Assembly: GCF_900566055.1 (NCBI RefSeq)
Contig: NZ_UPHQ01000021.1
Coordinates: 1-62,074 of the forward strand
From: Mycobacterium innocens
Lineage (GTDB): Bacteria; Actinomycetota; Actinomycetes; Mycobacteriales; Mycobacteriaceae
Direction of reading: 5' to 3'
DNA: 62,074 bases
Positions 52,237 to 62,074 of the stretch are shown here, one piece after another. Every line of letters begins with the position of its first letter. Within the stretch, counting starts at the first letter, position 1. The notes under the pieces are model-generated. The model saw nothing but the letters and a program-made list of their open reading frames with translations, made no database searches and was not told the origin of the DNA. Both the position numbers and the translations under genes were made by a program.

Positions 52237-52739
52237 CGTGCCGGTTTTCGGTCACGCAGTGGGTCGGTCCACGTGGGACCGGCGAATCGGGCGAAATCAG
52301 GGTCGTTGGACTGCATTTCGGTGTTGTGCTCGATCGCGTAGGCGGCCAGTTGGACGTCGGTGGTCAGGTTGGCGGCCGTGCCGAGTTCCTCGAGCAACCC
52401 CGATGCCAGGTCCAGATGGCGGGCAGACGGGATAAGAAGGTCCACGTTCGGCTGGGTAAGCCAGTCGCGCACATAGGCGACTGCTTCGGCCGCCGACAGG
52501 GGCTCGGTGAGGATGCGTGCGTTGGTCGCGATACGCAAAAAGCCGAATATGGCGGGGTATGTCGGCCGCACTGCCGTGCGATGCGGCTTCAACTGATACG
52601 GCGTGCGGCGCTCCATCGGCTGCGCCAGCGCGCTGCGCAGCGCGTCGTTGATGACGTGTTTCATGGGGCGGCGCTCGCGGTGAACCGCCTTCTCGATCAG
52701 GCGAACGACGTCCTCGTCGGGCGTCAAAGTGGTGCGCAT
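52134..52739 (-). pseudogene. vapB-vapC fusion relic (antitoxin joined to the C-terminal half of a PIN toxin)
   Basis: From ATG 52739 the first ~58 residues are a VapB-type antitoxin (MRTTLTPDEDVVRLIEK, MKHVINDALRSALAQP). The frame then runs directly into the second half of a VapC PIN toxin (PAIFGFLRIATNARILTEP, then VQLAAYAIEHN and SNDPDFARFAGPTW). The first ~40-50 PIN residues, including the first catalytic Asp, are missing, so no active nuclease can form. The last ~40 residues are antisense to the Rv0434-like gene, probably read past a lost stop. Confidence 0.8.
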
Positions 52740-52784
52740 ACCAGGCATCATGATGCCCGGCCAGGCGCGCGTCCGGATGGGTCG

Positions 52785-54980
52785 CTACCGGCCCTCGGTA
52801 AAGCTGCGCAGCGCCGCCACCTGCAGCGGATCCAGCGACGGCCGGACGATTTCGCGGGCAGCGGCCAGATCGGCGGCGGTGACGTCGGCGGCATCGATGG
52901 AGCGCCGCATCGCGGTCAGGGCGGCCTCCCGTAGCAGAGCCACACAGTCGGCGGCGCTGTACCCGTCGAGCCCGGCGGCCACCTCGTCCAGGTCGACGTC
53001 GGCGGCCAGCGGGACCGACCTGCCGGCGGTGCGCAGAATTTCGCGCCGCGCCGCCGCGTCGGGCGGTTCGACGAACACCAGGCGTTCCAGCCGCCCCGGG
53101 CGCAGCAGGGCCGGGTCGATCAGGTCGGGCCGGTTGGTGGCGCCCAGCACGACGACGTCGCGCAACGGGTCGATGCCGTCGAGCTCGGTCAGCAGGGCCG
53201 CCACCACCCGGTCGCTCACTCCGGAATCGAAGCTTTGGCCGCGCCGGGGTGCGAGCGCGTCGACTTCGTCGAGAAACACCAGAGACGGCGCGGAGTCGCG
53301 GGCGCGCCGAAACAATTCGCGCACCGCCTTTTCCGACGAGCCGACCCACTTGTCCATCAGCTCGGAGCCCTTGACCGCGTGCACGCTCAGCTGCCCGGTA
53401 CTGGCCAGCGCACGCACCACAAAGGTCTTTCCGCACCCGGGCGGGCCGTAGAGCAACACCCCGCGGGGCGGGTCCACCCCCAACCGGGCGAACGTGTCCG
53501 GGTGCTGCAACGGCCACAACACCGACTCGGTCAGCGCCTGCTTGGCCTCGGCCATGTCACCGACGTCGTCGAGCGTGATGCTGCCGACGGCGACCTCTTC
53601 GCTGGCCGAGCGGGACAGCGGCCGGATGACCGTCAGCGCGCCGACCAGGTCGTCCTGGTTCAGCGTCGGTGACTGGCCGTCCGCGCTGGCCCGCGAGGCG
53701 GCCCGCAATGCCCCCTCGCGCAGCAGCGCTGCCAGGTCGGCAACGACGAAACCCGGTGTGCGGCTGGCAATTTCGTCGAGATCAAGGTCACCGGTGGGGA
53801 CATGCTTGAGCAGCGCTTCCAGCAACGCCCTGCGGGTGCCGGCGTCGGGCAGCGGCAGACCGAGTTCCCGGTCCAGCAGCTCGGGCGCGCGCAGCCGCGC
53901 ATCGATCTGGTCGGGCCGGGCGGTGGTGGCGATCACCGCCACGCCGTCGGTGGCCACCGCGGTGCGCAACTCGGCCAGTATCAGCGAGGCCACCGGTTCG
54001 GCGGTTGCCGGCAGCAAGGCGTCGACGTCGATGATCAGCAGCACCCCGCCGCCGTCACGCACCGCCGTGACCGCCGACACGACAGTTTTGAGCCGGTCTT
54101 CGGCAGCCAGCGCGCCGACCTCCGGCCCGTCCAGCTCCACCAGCCGGCGCCCGGCACACACCGCGCGCACCAGCGTCACCTTGCCGACGCCGGCCGGACC
54201 CGACACCAGCACCCCCAGGTTGGCGCCTGCCCCCAGGGTCTTGAGCAGGTGGGGCTCGTCGAGGGCCAGCTTGAGCCATTCGGTGAGCTTGGCGGCCTGC
54301 GGCTGGGTGCCCTTGAGCTCTTCGACCTGGATCTCCGGGGTGGCGACGCTGGCCTTCTCCGCGGCCGTCGACGCCCGGTAGGGCACGCCCGCGCCCCAGG
54401 TGACCAGGGAATTCGGCTGCACGCTGACCGGCCCTTCGGGATCGACGCCGGTCACCGTCAACAGCTCCGACGTCCAGCTGATCCCGACCGATGCCGCCAA
54501 CGCCCGGGTGGCCGCCGACGTGGAGGTTCCGGGACCCAGGTCGCGGGGAAGCAGTGACACCGCGTCGCCGACGGTCAGCACCTTGCCGAGCAGGGCCTGG
54601 CGCAGGGTGAGCGGCGAGATCGACTGCGAGGCCAGCGTCGAGCCGCTCAGCGTCACCGTTCGAGCGCCGTAGACGGTGACCGCATTGACGAGCACCGCGG
54701 TGCCCTCCCGTACACCGGCGTTGGACAGCGTGACGTCGTCCAGCAGGATGGTGCCGACCGGAATTTGCGGGCCGGCCATGCCGGCCACCGCCGCGGTCGT
54801 CCGGGACCCGGTCAGCGATACCGCGTCCCACTCCCGGATGCTCAGGGCGGCAATGGCGCTCGGGTGCAGCCGCACCACACCCCGGCGTGAGTCGACGGCC
54901 GAGGTGTTCAGCCGGGCGGTCAGCGTCAGCTGCGGGGCCCCGACGGGGCGAGTCCCAACCGGATCGCCGGGACGAGTCAC
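52785..54980 (-). CDS. AAA ATPase, CDC48-like (Rv0435c-like)
   Basis: 731 residues: an N-terminal double-psi-barrel-like domain (about 15-200), then two AAA modules. In D1 the Walker A is GPAGVGKV (261-268, Val instead of Thr/Ser) and the Walker B is IIDVD (Asp318, Val319 instead of Glu), so D1 is unlikely to hydrolyse ATP. D2 is canonical: GPPGCGKT (512-519), FLDE (569-572), NRPDLIDPALLRPGR. The start overlaps the pssA stop (ATGA). Probably a protein unfoldase or remodeller; its partner is unknown. Confidence 0.95.
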   Translation of the reverse strand: MTRPGDPVGTRPVGAPQLTLTARLNTSAVDSRRGVVRLHPSAIAALSIREWDAVSLTGSRTTAAVAGMAGPQIPVGTILLDDVTLSNAGVREGTAVLVNAVTVYGARTVTLSGSTLASQSISPLTLRQALLGKVLTVGDAVSLLPRDLGPGTSTSAATRALAASVGISWTSELLTVTGVDPEGPVSVQPNSLVTWGAGVPYRASTAAEKASVATPEIQVEELKGTQPQAAKLTEWLKLALDEPHLLKTLGAGANLGVLVSGPAGVGKVTLVRAVCAGRRLVELDGPEVGALAAEDRLKTVVSAVTAVRDGGGVLLIIDVDALLPATAEPVASLILAELRTAVATDGVAVIATTARPDQIDARLRAPELLDRELGLPLPDAGTRRALLEALLKHVPTGDLDLDEIASRTPGFVVADLAALLREGALRAASRASADGQSPTLNQDDLVGALTVIRPLSRSASEEVAVGSITLDDVGDMAEAKQALTESVLWPLQHPDTFARLGVDPPRGVLLYGPPGCGKTFVVRALASTGQLSVHAVKGSELMDKWVGSSEKAVRELFRRARDSAPSLVFLDEVDALAPRRGQSFDSGVSDRVVAALLTELDGIDPLRDVVVLGATNRPDLIDPALLRPGRLERLVFVEPPDAAARREILRTAGRSVPLAADVDLDEVAAGLDGYSAADCVALLREAALTAMRRSIDAADVTAADLAAAREIVRPSLDPLQVAALRSFTEGR

Positions 54981-55837
54981 AACCGCCCGCCCGGCTTACG
55001 CAGCCCCAGCCGCGCCATCGACCGCCGGTGCGGCTGCGCTCGGCGGATCGCGCGCCGGGCGGCACGTCGTTGCTTGGGTTTTTCGCCCCACACCTCGGGA
55101 TGTTCGGCAAGCCAGCGTTTGCTGCGCACCGCGAACGGGATGTGGCACACGTAGGAGATGATGATGACCCAGATCAGGATGTAGGGCGCCAGGACGGCGG
55201 CGGCCGCCACGATCGCCAGCACCGCCAGCAGCGGGGCGGCCAGGTTGGGCGGCACCGCGACGGTGTGGATCTTCTTCATCGGGATGGTGCTGACCATCAG
55301 CAACGACGTTCCCGTCACCCAGAAGGCCAGGAAATACACCGACGTCCACCAGCCTTCGCCGAACTGCAGTTTGAGGCCGATAAGACCGATCATCGACACC
55401 GCGCCCGCCGGCGCGGGCATTCCGACGAAGAATTCCTTCGCGTAGGGGGGCAAGGTGCCGTCGTCCAGCTGAGCGTTGTACCTGGCCAACCGCAACACCA
55501 CACACACCGCATACAGCAGCACCACCATCCAGCCGACCGGCCATTTGGACAGCATCGTCACGTATACCACCAGCGCGGGTGTCACGCCGAAGTTGACGGC
55601 ATCGGCCAGGGAGTCGATTTCGGCGCCCATTCGCGACTGAACGTCCAGGATGCGGGCCACTCGGCCGTCCAGGGCGTCGAGGATGGCGGCCACGGCGATC
55701 AGCGCCATCGCCGGTATCGGCTTGTGGTCGAGGGCGAACTTGATCGAGGTCAAGCCCGCGCAGATGGACAGCACCGTCATTGCGCTGGGCAATAGATGCA
55801 GGTTCACCCCTCGTCTGATCCGAGGCTTGGTGGTCAT
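54977..55837 (-). CDS. pssA: Phosphatidylserine synthase
   Basis: 286 residues, about 7-8 membrane segments. The CDP-alcohol phosphotransferase signature D-G-x2-A-R-x8-G-x3-D-x3-D is present as DGRVAR...[10 protein letters not shown] near residue 57-79. Makes phosphatidylserine from CDP-diacylglycerol and serine in the membrane. Overlaps both neighbours by 4 bases. Confidence 0.96.
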   Translation of the reverse strand: MTTKPRIRRGVNLHLLPSAMTVLSICAGLTSIKFALDHKPIPAMALIAVAAILDALDGRVARILDVQSRMGAEIDSLADAVNFGVTPALVVYVTMLSKWPVGWMVVLLYAVCVVLRLARYNAQLDDGTLPPYAKEFFVGMPAPAGAVSMIGLIGLKLQFGEGWWTSVYFLAFWVTGTSLLMVSTIPMKKIHTVAVPPNLAAPLLAVLAIVAAAAVLAPYILIWVIIISYVCHIPFAVRSKRWLAEHPEVWGEKPKQRRAARRAIRRAQPHRRSMARLGLRKPGGRL

Positions 55838-56598
55838 GGCAGTTCGGCCAGTACAGTCTCGCCGGCGATCGCCCGCTGGCCCACCCTGACCACGGGTTCC
55901 GCGCCGGGCGGCAGGTAGGTGTCCAGCCGCGAGCCGAACCGGATCAGGCCATAGGTGTCACCGATCGACAGCTTGTCCCCGACATGTGCGTCGCACACGA
56001 TGCGGCGTGCCACCAACCCGGCGATCTGCACGACTATGACCTCTGAGACCTGCGAGCCGCTAGGGGTGCGGATCCGCACACTGGTGCGTTCGTTGTCGAC
56101 GCTGGCCGAGGGCAGGTCGGCGGATCCGAAGCGACCGGGCCGGTGTTGCACGGCGATCACCTCGCCGCTCACCGGTGACCGCTGCACGTGGACGTCGAAA
56201 ATCGACAAGAAGATGCTGACCCGGGGCAGGGGTGCGGCGCCCATGCTGAGTTCGGCGGGCGGCGCCGCGGAGTCGATCACGCAGATCACGCCGTCGGCCG
56301 GCGCGACGATGGCGCCGGGCCGGGTCGGTGACACCCGGGAGGGGTGCCGGAAAAACCCCGCACACGCGCCCGCGGCCAGCAGACCCGTCCGGCGCAGCCA
56401 CCGAAGGTCGCGTCCGGTGGCGGCCTGGCCCAGAATCCCGGTCGACGCCGCTGCCAGGCCGGCGGCGATGAACGGGCGCCCGGCCGGGTGGATCGGCGGA
56501 ACCGTCGACCGCAACAATGCGAGCAGGTGCTGCGGACTCAGCGAGGGTGCCGGGTAGGAAGTGCGCTCCTCGGCGGGAGGGCGGGGGCGTCGTGCCAC
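55834..56598 (-). CDS. psd: Phosphatidylserine decarboxylase
   Basis: 254 residues from GTG 56598. Pyruvoyl enzyme turning phosphatidylserine into phosphatidylethanolamine. The self-cleavage Gly222-Ser223 lies in [11 protein letters not shown] near the C-terminus; [11 protein letters not shown] is the conserved earlier site. Upstream of pssA with ATGA overlap, so the decarboxylase is translated first. Confidence 0.95.
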   Translation of the reverse strand: MARRPRPPAEERTSYPAPSLSPQHLLALLRSTVPPIHPAGRPFIAAGLAAASTGILGQAATGRDLRWLRRTGLLAAGACAGFFRHPSRVSPTRPGAIVAPADGVICVIDSAAPPAELSMGAAPLPRVSIFLSIFDVHVQRSPVSGEVIAVQHRPGRFGSADLPSASVDNERTSVRIRTPSGSQVSEVIVVQIAGLVARRIVCDAHVGDKLSIGDTYGLIRFGSRLDTYLPPGAEPVVRVGQRAIAGETVLAELP

Positions 56599-56841
56599 GC
56601 GGTCATCTTACGGAAGGCAGGCGTCCGGTGTGCCCTAGTCGATCCGGTGCCGATCCGGCCGATCTGCCGCACTGCCGGACCATGGCCGCCAGGATGGAGT
56701 AATCGGGGAGTGTCGGCGCATTCCTGGGCACTGGTCAGCGCCAATCCGGTGCTGGGTCGCGGTAGCGATCCACGGCACCGACGCGTTCGAAGCGGCCGAC
56801 CAATTCCACCGCGACGCGGTCATGTCATCGGTGGACTGAGA

Positions 56842-58047
56842 TCAGGACAGATCCCAGACCTGCAGCTCGGTTCCGGCGAACACCTCGACGACGTCCTCCG
56901 GTATGTCCAGCAGCGCGTTGGCCGAGGCCAGCCAGCGCAGATGGTGGGAGGCCGGCGGGCCGTAACTGGTGACCTGCCCGCTGTCGGCGTCCAGTACCGC
57001 CCGCCGGAACTGCCGTTTGCCGCGCGGCGAGGTCACCGACTCGGTGAGCATCGCGGCCCGCCGCGGCCGGAACGCATCGGGAAAACCCATGGCCTTGCGC
57101 AGTGCCGGCCGGATGAACACCTCGAAGGACACCAGCGCGCTGACCGGGTTGCCCGGGAGGGTCACGATCGGTGTGCCCGCCACCACGCCGACGCCCTGCG
57201 GCATTCCCGGCTGCATCGCTACCTTGACGAATTCCACGCCCTGGTCGCCGGCCCGGCCGAAGGCGTCCTTGACCACTTCGTACGCCCCGGCGCTGACGCC
57301 GCCGCTGGTGATGATCAGGTCGGCGTCACCCGCGCAGCGCTCGATGATCGCCGCGAACTGCGCGACGTCGTCGCCGGCGGTCTCGGTGGCCGCCACCACG
57401 GCACCCGCGTCGCGCACCGCGGCGGCCAGCATGACGGCGTTGGACTCATAAATCTGCCCCGGTTGCAGCGGGCCGCCCGGCGGCACCAGTTCGGACCCGG
57501 TGGAGATCACCAGCACCCGTTGGCGCGGAATCACGGTCAGTTCGGGCAGTCCCAGGGCCGCGGCCAAACCGAGCGCGGCCGGCGTCGCGTGTTGGCCGGC
57601 GTGCAGCACGGTGGTGCCGGCGGCGACGTCTTCACCGGCGCGCCGGATGTGCTTACCCGGCGTGGCCTGCTGGTGGATCGCCACCGTCTGCACGCCGCCG
57701 TCGGTGGCTTCGACGGGCACGACGGCGGTGGCGCCGGACGGTGTCGGCGCGCCGGTCATGATGCGGTGCGCGGTGCCGGGCGCCAGGCGCAGTTCGTCGG
57801 TGCGCCCGGCCGGGATGTCCTCGGCCACCGGCAACGTCACCGGATGCTCGGCCGTCGCGCCCGCGGTGTCCTCGGCGCGAACCGCGTACCCGTCCATCGC
57901 CGAGTTGTCGAACACCGGCAGCGACAGCAGAGCGATCACGTCGCCGGCCAGGACCAGGCCCTGAGCCTCCCGCAGCGCGACCGTCTCCGGCGGACGTGCC
58001 CGGATCATGTCGGTGACGACGCGCTGGTGTTCTGCTACTGATCGCAC
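56842..58047 (-). CDS. moeA2: Molybdopterin molybdenumtransferase MoeA2
   Basis: 401 residues from GTG 58047. Inserts molybdate into adenylated molybdopterin. Seen: FDNSAMDGYAVRAED near residue 48, RIMTGAPTP, STGSELV, IITSGGVSAGAYE and LPGNPVSALVSFEVF. The N-terminal extension before the GTG has no support. Followed by a 243-base spacer before psd in which no gene was seen. Confidence 0.95.
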   Translation of the reverse strand: MRSVAEHQRVVTDMIRARPPETVALREAQGLVLAGDVIALLSLPVFDNSAMDGYAVRAEDTAGATAEHPVTLPVAEDIPAGRTDELRLAPGTAHRIMTGAPTPSGATAVVPVEATDGGVQTVAIHQQATPGKHIRRAGEDVAAGTTVLHAGQHATPAALGLAAALGLPELTVIPRQRVLVISTGSELVPPGGPLQPGQIYESNAVMLAAAVRDAGAVVAATETAGDDVAQFAAIIERCAGDADLIITSGGVSAGAYEVVKDAFGRAGDQGVEFVKVAMQPGMPQGVGVVAGTPIVTLPGNPVSALVSFEVFIRPALRKAMGFPDAFRPRRAAMLTESVTSPRGKRQFRRAVLDADSGQVTSYGPPASHHLRWLASANALLDIPEDVVEVFAGTELQVWDLS

Positions 58048-58064
58048 CCGGCCATTATGGTCCG

Positions 58065-59027
58065 CTACACCGGGAAGTGGACGCCGGTCAGTTCCTCGGA
58101 GACCGCCCACAGCCGGCGTTGCAGCTCCTCGTCATGTGACGCAGCGCTGGACTGCACCAGCTTCGGGTGGCCGCGTTGCTCGGCGAAACCGTCGGGACCG
58201 TAGTACTGCCCACCCTCGACGGACGGATCGGCGGCGGCCCGCAATGTCGGCAGCGCACCCATCTCCGCGCTCTGGAACAGCACCGGCCCGAAGATGTTGG
58301 ACAGCGGTCGCACAATCCGCGGCAGGTGGCGCGCCAATTCCGTGTTGGAGCCGCCCGGGTGGGCGGCGACGGCGATGGTGTTGGCCTTGGGATCTGCCGC
58401 CAGGCGGTGCTGCAGCTCGTAGGTGAACAACAGGTTTGCCAGTTTGGACTGGCCGTAGGCGGCGACACGGTCATAGCCGCGTTCCCACTGCAGGTCGTCG
58501 AAGTGGATCGCGGCGCGAATCCGGTGGCCCAGACTGCTGACCGTCACCACCCGCGAACCGCGCACCGGCAGCAGACGGTCGAGCAGCAGGCCGGTCAGCG
58601 CGAAGTGACCGAGATGGTTGGTGCCGAACTGCATCTCGAACCCGTCCTCGGTGACCTGCCTGGGCGTCCACATCACCCCGGCGTTGTTGATCAGCAGGTC
58701 GATGCGGGGATATGTCGAACGCAGCGCCGCGGCGGCGGCGCGCACCGAACCCAGCGAGCTCAGGTCGAGCTGCTGCAGCGTGACGTCTACTTGCTGAGCA
58801 TTCCGGCCCGCGGCGGCGACGATGCGCGCCAAAGCGGCGTTGCCCTTTTCGAGGTTGCGTACCGCCAGCACCACGTGCGCGCCGCGAAAAGCCAGCGCCG
58901 CGGCGGTGTGGTAGCCCAGGCCGGTGTTGGCGCCGGTGACGACGGCCACCCGGCCGTTTTGATCCGGGATGTCGGCTCGCGACCACTTGCGGTTCGCCGT
59001 GGCGTTTTTCGAGACGTCAGAGGTCAT
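58065..59027 (-). CDS. Short-chain dehydrogenase/reductase (Rv0439c-like)
   Basis: 320 residues from ATG 59027. NAD(P)-binding TGANTGLGYHTA near residue 32, NNAGVM, catalytic Ser in TVSSLGH and YGQSK (Tyr/Lys pair). It belongs to the retinol-dehydrogenase-like SDR branch; the substrate is unknown. The start faces the VOC relic. Confidence 0.93.
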   Translation of the reverse strand: MTSDVSKNATANRKWSRADIPDQNGRVAVVTGANTGLGYHTAAALAFRGAHVVLAVRNLEKGNAALARIVAAAGRNAQQVDVTLQQLDLSSLGSVRAAAAALRSTYPRIDLLINNAGVMWTPRQVTEDGFEMQFGTNHLGHFALTGLLLDRLLPVRGSRVVTVSSLGHRIRAAIHFDDLQWERGYDRVAAYGQSKLANLLFTYELQHRLAADPKANTIAVAAHPGGSNTELARHLPRIVRPLSNIFGPVLFQSAEMGALPTLRAAADPSVEGGQYYGPDGFAEQRGHPKLVQSSAASHDEELQRRLWAVSEELTGVHFPV

Positions 59028-59094
59028 GGGGCACAAGATACTCAGTGGTGTCGCCGGGGGCGCCCGCGCTGCTGGCCGACGTCAGGTTGAGAAC

Positions 59095-59290
59095 GTGATT
59101 ACCGGTTTGGCACACACCGGCATCTGCGTACCCGACTGTGTGGCCGCGGTAACGTTCTATCGCGAGGTATTGGGCCTGCAAGTGCTCTCGCCGCCCTTGG
59201 TCATGGGCGGTAACGCCATTCGCGACGACATGGGCGAGCTGGTGTCCGACCCCACGATGAAGGCGGCGATCGTCGTCGGTCATGGGCCAG
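59095..59290 (+). pseudogene. Truncated VOC (glyoxalase/dioxygenase-like) gene, N-terminal part
   Basis: From GTG 59095 the frame reads VITGLAHTGICVPDCVAAV, then FYREVLGLQV, the first beta-alpha-beta of a vicinal oxygen chelate domain, to about IVVGHG. The similarity stops near 59290 and the frame runs on into unrelated sequence. Two-thirds of the usual domain is missing. Confidence 0.65.
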
Positions 59291-59376
59291 GCCGGGCAGT
59301 CCCTCGAAGTAGCCCTCACTTCCCCGTCGTCGCCGGTGTAGCGGGGCGGGGGATACGACGGCAGTACGAGCGACAT
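59287..59376 (-). pseudogene. Truncated cupin-like gene, N-terminal part
   Basis: On the minus strand from ATG 59376: MSLVLPSYPPPRYTGDDGEV, an N-terminus typical of some actinobacterial cupin proteins, ending after about 30 codons at the same point as the plus-strand VOC fragment. The frame then reads VOC antisense. The two fragments point at one another, as expected for a deletion junction. Confidence 0.45.
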
Positions 59377-59498
59377 ATCGCTAGCTTGCCCCGCGCCGAG
59401 TCGCCGAGCGTCACGCCGCGGCGAAGATCCGCTCGGAAATTCGCCGTGGCGTTCCATTCATGGCGGGGCGCGGCGGGAATCGATCACCGACGCGTTCC

Positions 59499-59524
59499 TT
59501 GCACTCGTCATGGGCGAGTGCTAA
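59499..59524. promoter_or_regulatory. CIRCE operator 1 (HrcA)
   Basis: TTGCACTC-N9-GAGTGCTAA, one base short of the consensus TTAGCACTC-N9-GAGTGCTAA. Bound by the heat-shock repressor HrcA in Actinobacteria. Confidence 0.93.
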
Positions 59525-59532
59525 GAATGACG

Positions 59533-59559
59533 TTGGCACTCTCCACCGGCGAGTGCTAG
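59533..59559. promoter_or_regulatory. CIRCE operator 2 (HrcA)
   Basis: TTGGCACTC-N9-GAGTGCTAG; centre 35 bases downstream of the first operator and about 160 bases before groEL2. Confidence 0.93.
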
Positions 59560-59645
59560 GTCGGGACGGTGAGGCCAGGCCGTCGTCGCAGCGGCGACAA
59601 CTTGAGCCGTCCGTCGCGGGCACTGCGCCCGGCCAGCGTAAGTAA

Positions 59646-61328
<1,683 letters not shown>

Positions 61329-61345
61329 TCCGGTCAACACGAAAG

Positions 61346-61377
61346 AGCCCGGTCCTTGTCATGGGGCCGGGCTTTTT
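61346..61377 (+). terminator. Intrinsic terminator of groEL2
   Basis: agcccggtcc pairs with ggggccgggct around a short loop, followed by TTTTT at 61373-61377; starts 18 bases after the groEL2 stop. Confidence 0.88.
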
Positions 61378-61429
61378 CGCGCGCCGAGACTGCGTACCCG
61401 GCTATAGGACCAGGGCAACATAGACGCTC

Positions 61430-61466
61430 ACCGCAGTTTCGACGCAATGACCGCAGTCTGGACGCA
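61430..61466. repeat. 20-bp tandem intergenic repeat (accgcagt..gacgca)
   Basis: Two units, 61430-61446 and 61450-61466, share accgcagt and gacgca and are spaced by 20 bases. Resembles the 20-base-period repeat near 13.1 kb in period and in the tcgacgc core. Confidence 0.65.
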
Positions 61467-61479
61467 CGCGCAGGGCACG

Positions 61480-61875
61480 CTACGGCGCCGAGAACACCAC
61501 GCAGTCGTGGCGGCATCCCTTGGCCGCCGCGGGGGAGTCGGGTTCGGCCTCGCGGTGCAGCAGCGCGCGGGTGGGCACCACCCCCAGACGGACGGTCTCC
61601 TCACCGGCTCCTGCTACTTCGGCGCTGCCGTCAACGATCAGCGAATAGCCGCCGGGCTCACGCGGGGGCCACAGCAGCGTCACGTCGCGGCGCTGCGCCA
61701 GGTTCTTGCGGGTTCCTCCGCCGACCAGCCCCACGTCGAGGACCGCCCCGCGCAGTACCGGCTCGACGGTCACGGTGTGCGCGCGGTAGTCGTCATCGAC
61801 GGTGATCAGGTAAGCGAATGGATAATCGGCCAAGGTGGCGGCCAGCCGCGTGAGGTCTACCTTTTTGGCGCCCAT
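61480..61875 (-). CDS. PPOX-fold FMN/F420-binding protein (Rv0441c-like)
   Basis: 131 residues from ATG 61875 ([15 protein letters not shown]). Split-barrel pyridoxamine-phosphate-oxidase-like fold: [37 protein letters not shown] and [11 protein letters not shown]. In mycobacteria this superfamily includes F420-dependent reductases and heme or biliverdin binders. Catalytic role not fixed by the sequence. An earlier in-frame ATG at 61944 lacks family similarity. Confidence 0.8.
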   Translation of the reverse strand: MGAKKVDLTRLAATLADYPFAYLITVDDDYRAHTVTVEPVLRGAVLDVGLVGGGTRKNLAQRRDVTLLWPPREPGGYSLIVDGSAEVAGAGEETVRLGVVPTRALLHREAEPDSPAAAKGCRHDCVVFSAP

Positions 61876-62024
61876 GCAATCGAGGATAGGCGCCGGTACG
61901 GACGGGCGGATGCGCGCCGCTGAGCTAGTCGGGGCTAGTCCCAATGCCGGGTAGTTAAGGAAGCGGCTGTTGGGTCAAGTGTGACACGCGGGGCATGTGA
62001 GGCTATTGCGGTGATATAGGGGCA

Positions 62025-62074
62025 GCTCCTGGTAGAAGAACGATCGCCAAGATCAAAACCTTCTACCGAGGAGC
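62025..62074. repeat. Inverted repeat at the right edge
   Basis: gctcctggtagaag (62025-62038) pairs with cttctaccgaggagc (62060-62074) with one bulged base around a 21-base loop; the window ends exactly at the end of the right arm. Bases 61876-62024 show no gene. Could be a terminator without a U-tract or the tip of a mobile element. Confidence 0.75.

Overview
The window is high-GC actinobacterial chromosome with the gene content of a slow-growing, non-tuberculous Mycobacterium. This rests on fgd1 (F420-dependent glucose-6-phosphate dehydrogenase), pknG with its rubredoxin module, virR, ctpH, a 13E12-family HNH gene, many GTG starts and many 1-4 base stop/start overlaps. From 4.4 kb to the right edge the order follows the M. 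tuberculosis block Rv0406c-Rv0441c (recalled from general knowledge, not searched), interrupted by several accessory insertions. No rRNA, tRNA, CRISPR array or intact transposase gene was seen.

Left end (0-4.4 kb): a translationally coupled trio of luciferase-like flavin/F420 monooxygenases, a methyltransferase pseudogene with an internal deletion, and a 26-codon micro-ORF behind a perfect 11-base Shine-Dalgarno. 4.4-9.5 kb: MBL-fold hydrolase, then fgd1-pta-ackA. 9.5-13.5 kb: an accessory DUF1501/DUF1800 pair (Tat signal), a PD-(D/E)XK-like protein and a repeat-rich spacer. 13.5-18 kb: the glnX-glnH-pknG amino-acid sensing operon. 18-22.5 kb: mutT3, thiE, and a TPP-riboswitch-led thiO-thiS-thiG operon with an SGNH hydrolase coupled to its end. 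22.5-29 kb: small secreted and membrane proteins, LpqL, a catalytically degenerate LpqL paralogue, and LpqM. 29-32 kb: a tandem duplication of a secreted ricin-type lectin gene (second copy broken) and a 13E12 gene. 32-35.4 kb: thiC-thiD-hydrolase operon under a second TPP riboswitch. 35.4-40.4 kb: PAS-ANTAR protein, STAS anti-anti-sigma factor and a 1287-residue hybrid kinase/response-regulator/PP2C phosphatase/RsbW-like protein, which looks like a self-contained partner-switching system and is the most notable accessory locus. 40.4-48.3 kb: small membrane protein, ctpH, Rv0426c-like protein, and the def-GNAT-xthA operon. 48.6-52.2 kb: Rv0430-like protein, virR, a 56-bp tandem repeat abutting sodC, a glutamate-cysteine ligase-like protein and a LON-domain protein. 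52-59 kb: a vapB-vapC fusion relic, then the psd-pssA-AAA ATPase operon, moeA2 and an SDR. 59-62 kb: remnants of a VOC and a cupin gene joined head to head, twin CIRCE operators, groEL2 with an intrinsic terminator, and a PPOX-fold protein.

The genes serve four main themes: cofactors (F420, thiamine, molybdopterin), acetate and phospholipid metabolism, envelope lipoproteins, and stress control (HrcA/CIRCE, GlnX-GlnH-PknG, the ANTAR/STAS/hybrid kinase locus). Both window edges hold long inverted repeats. All family assignments come from reading the sequence by eye; no alignment or database search was run.
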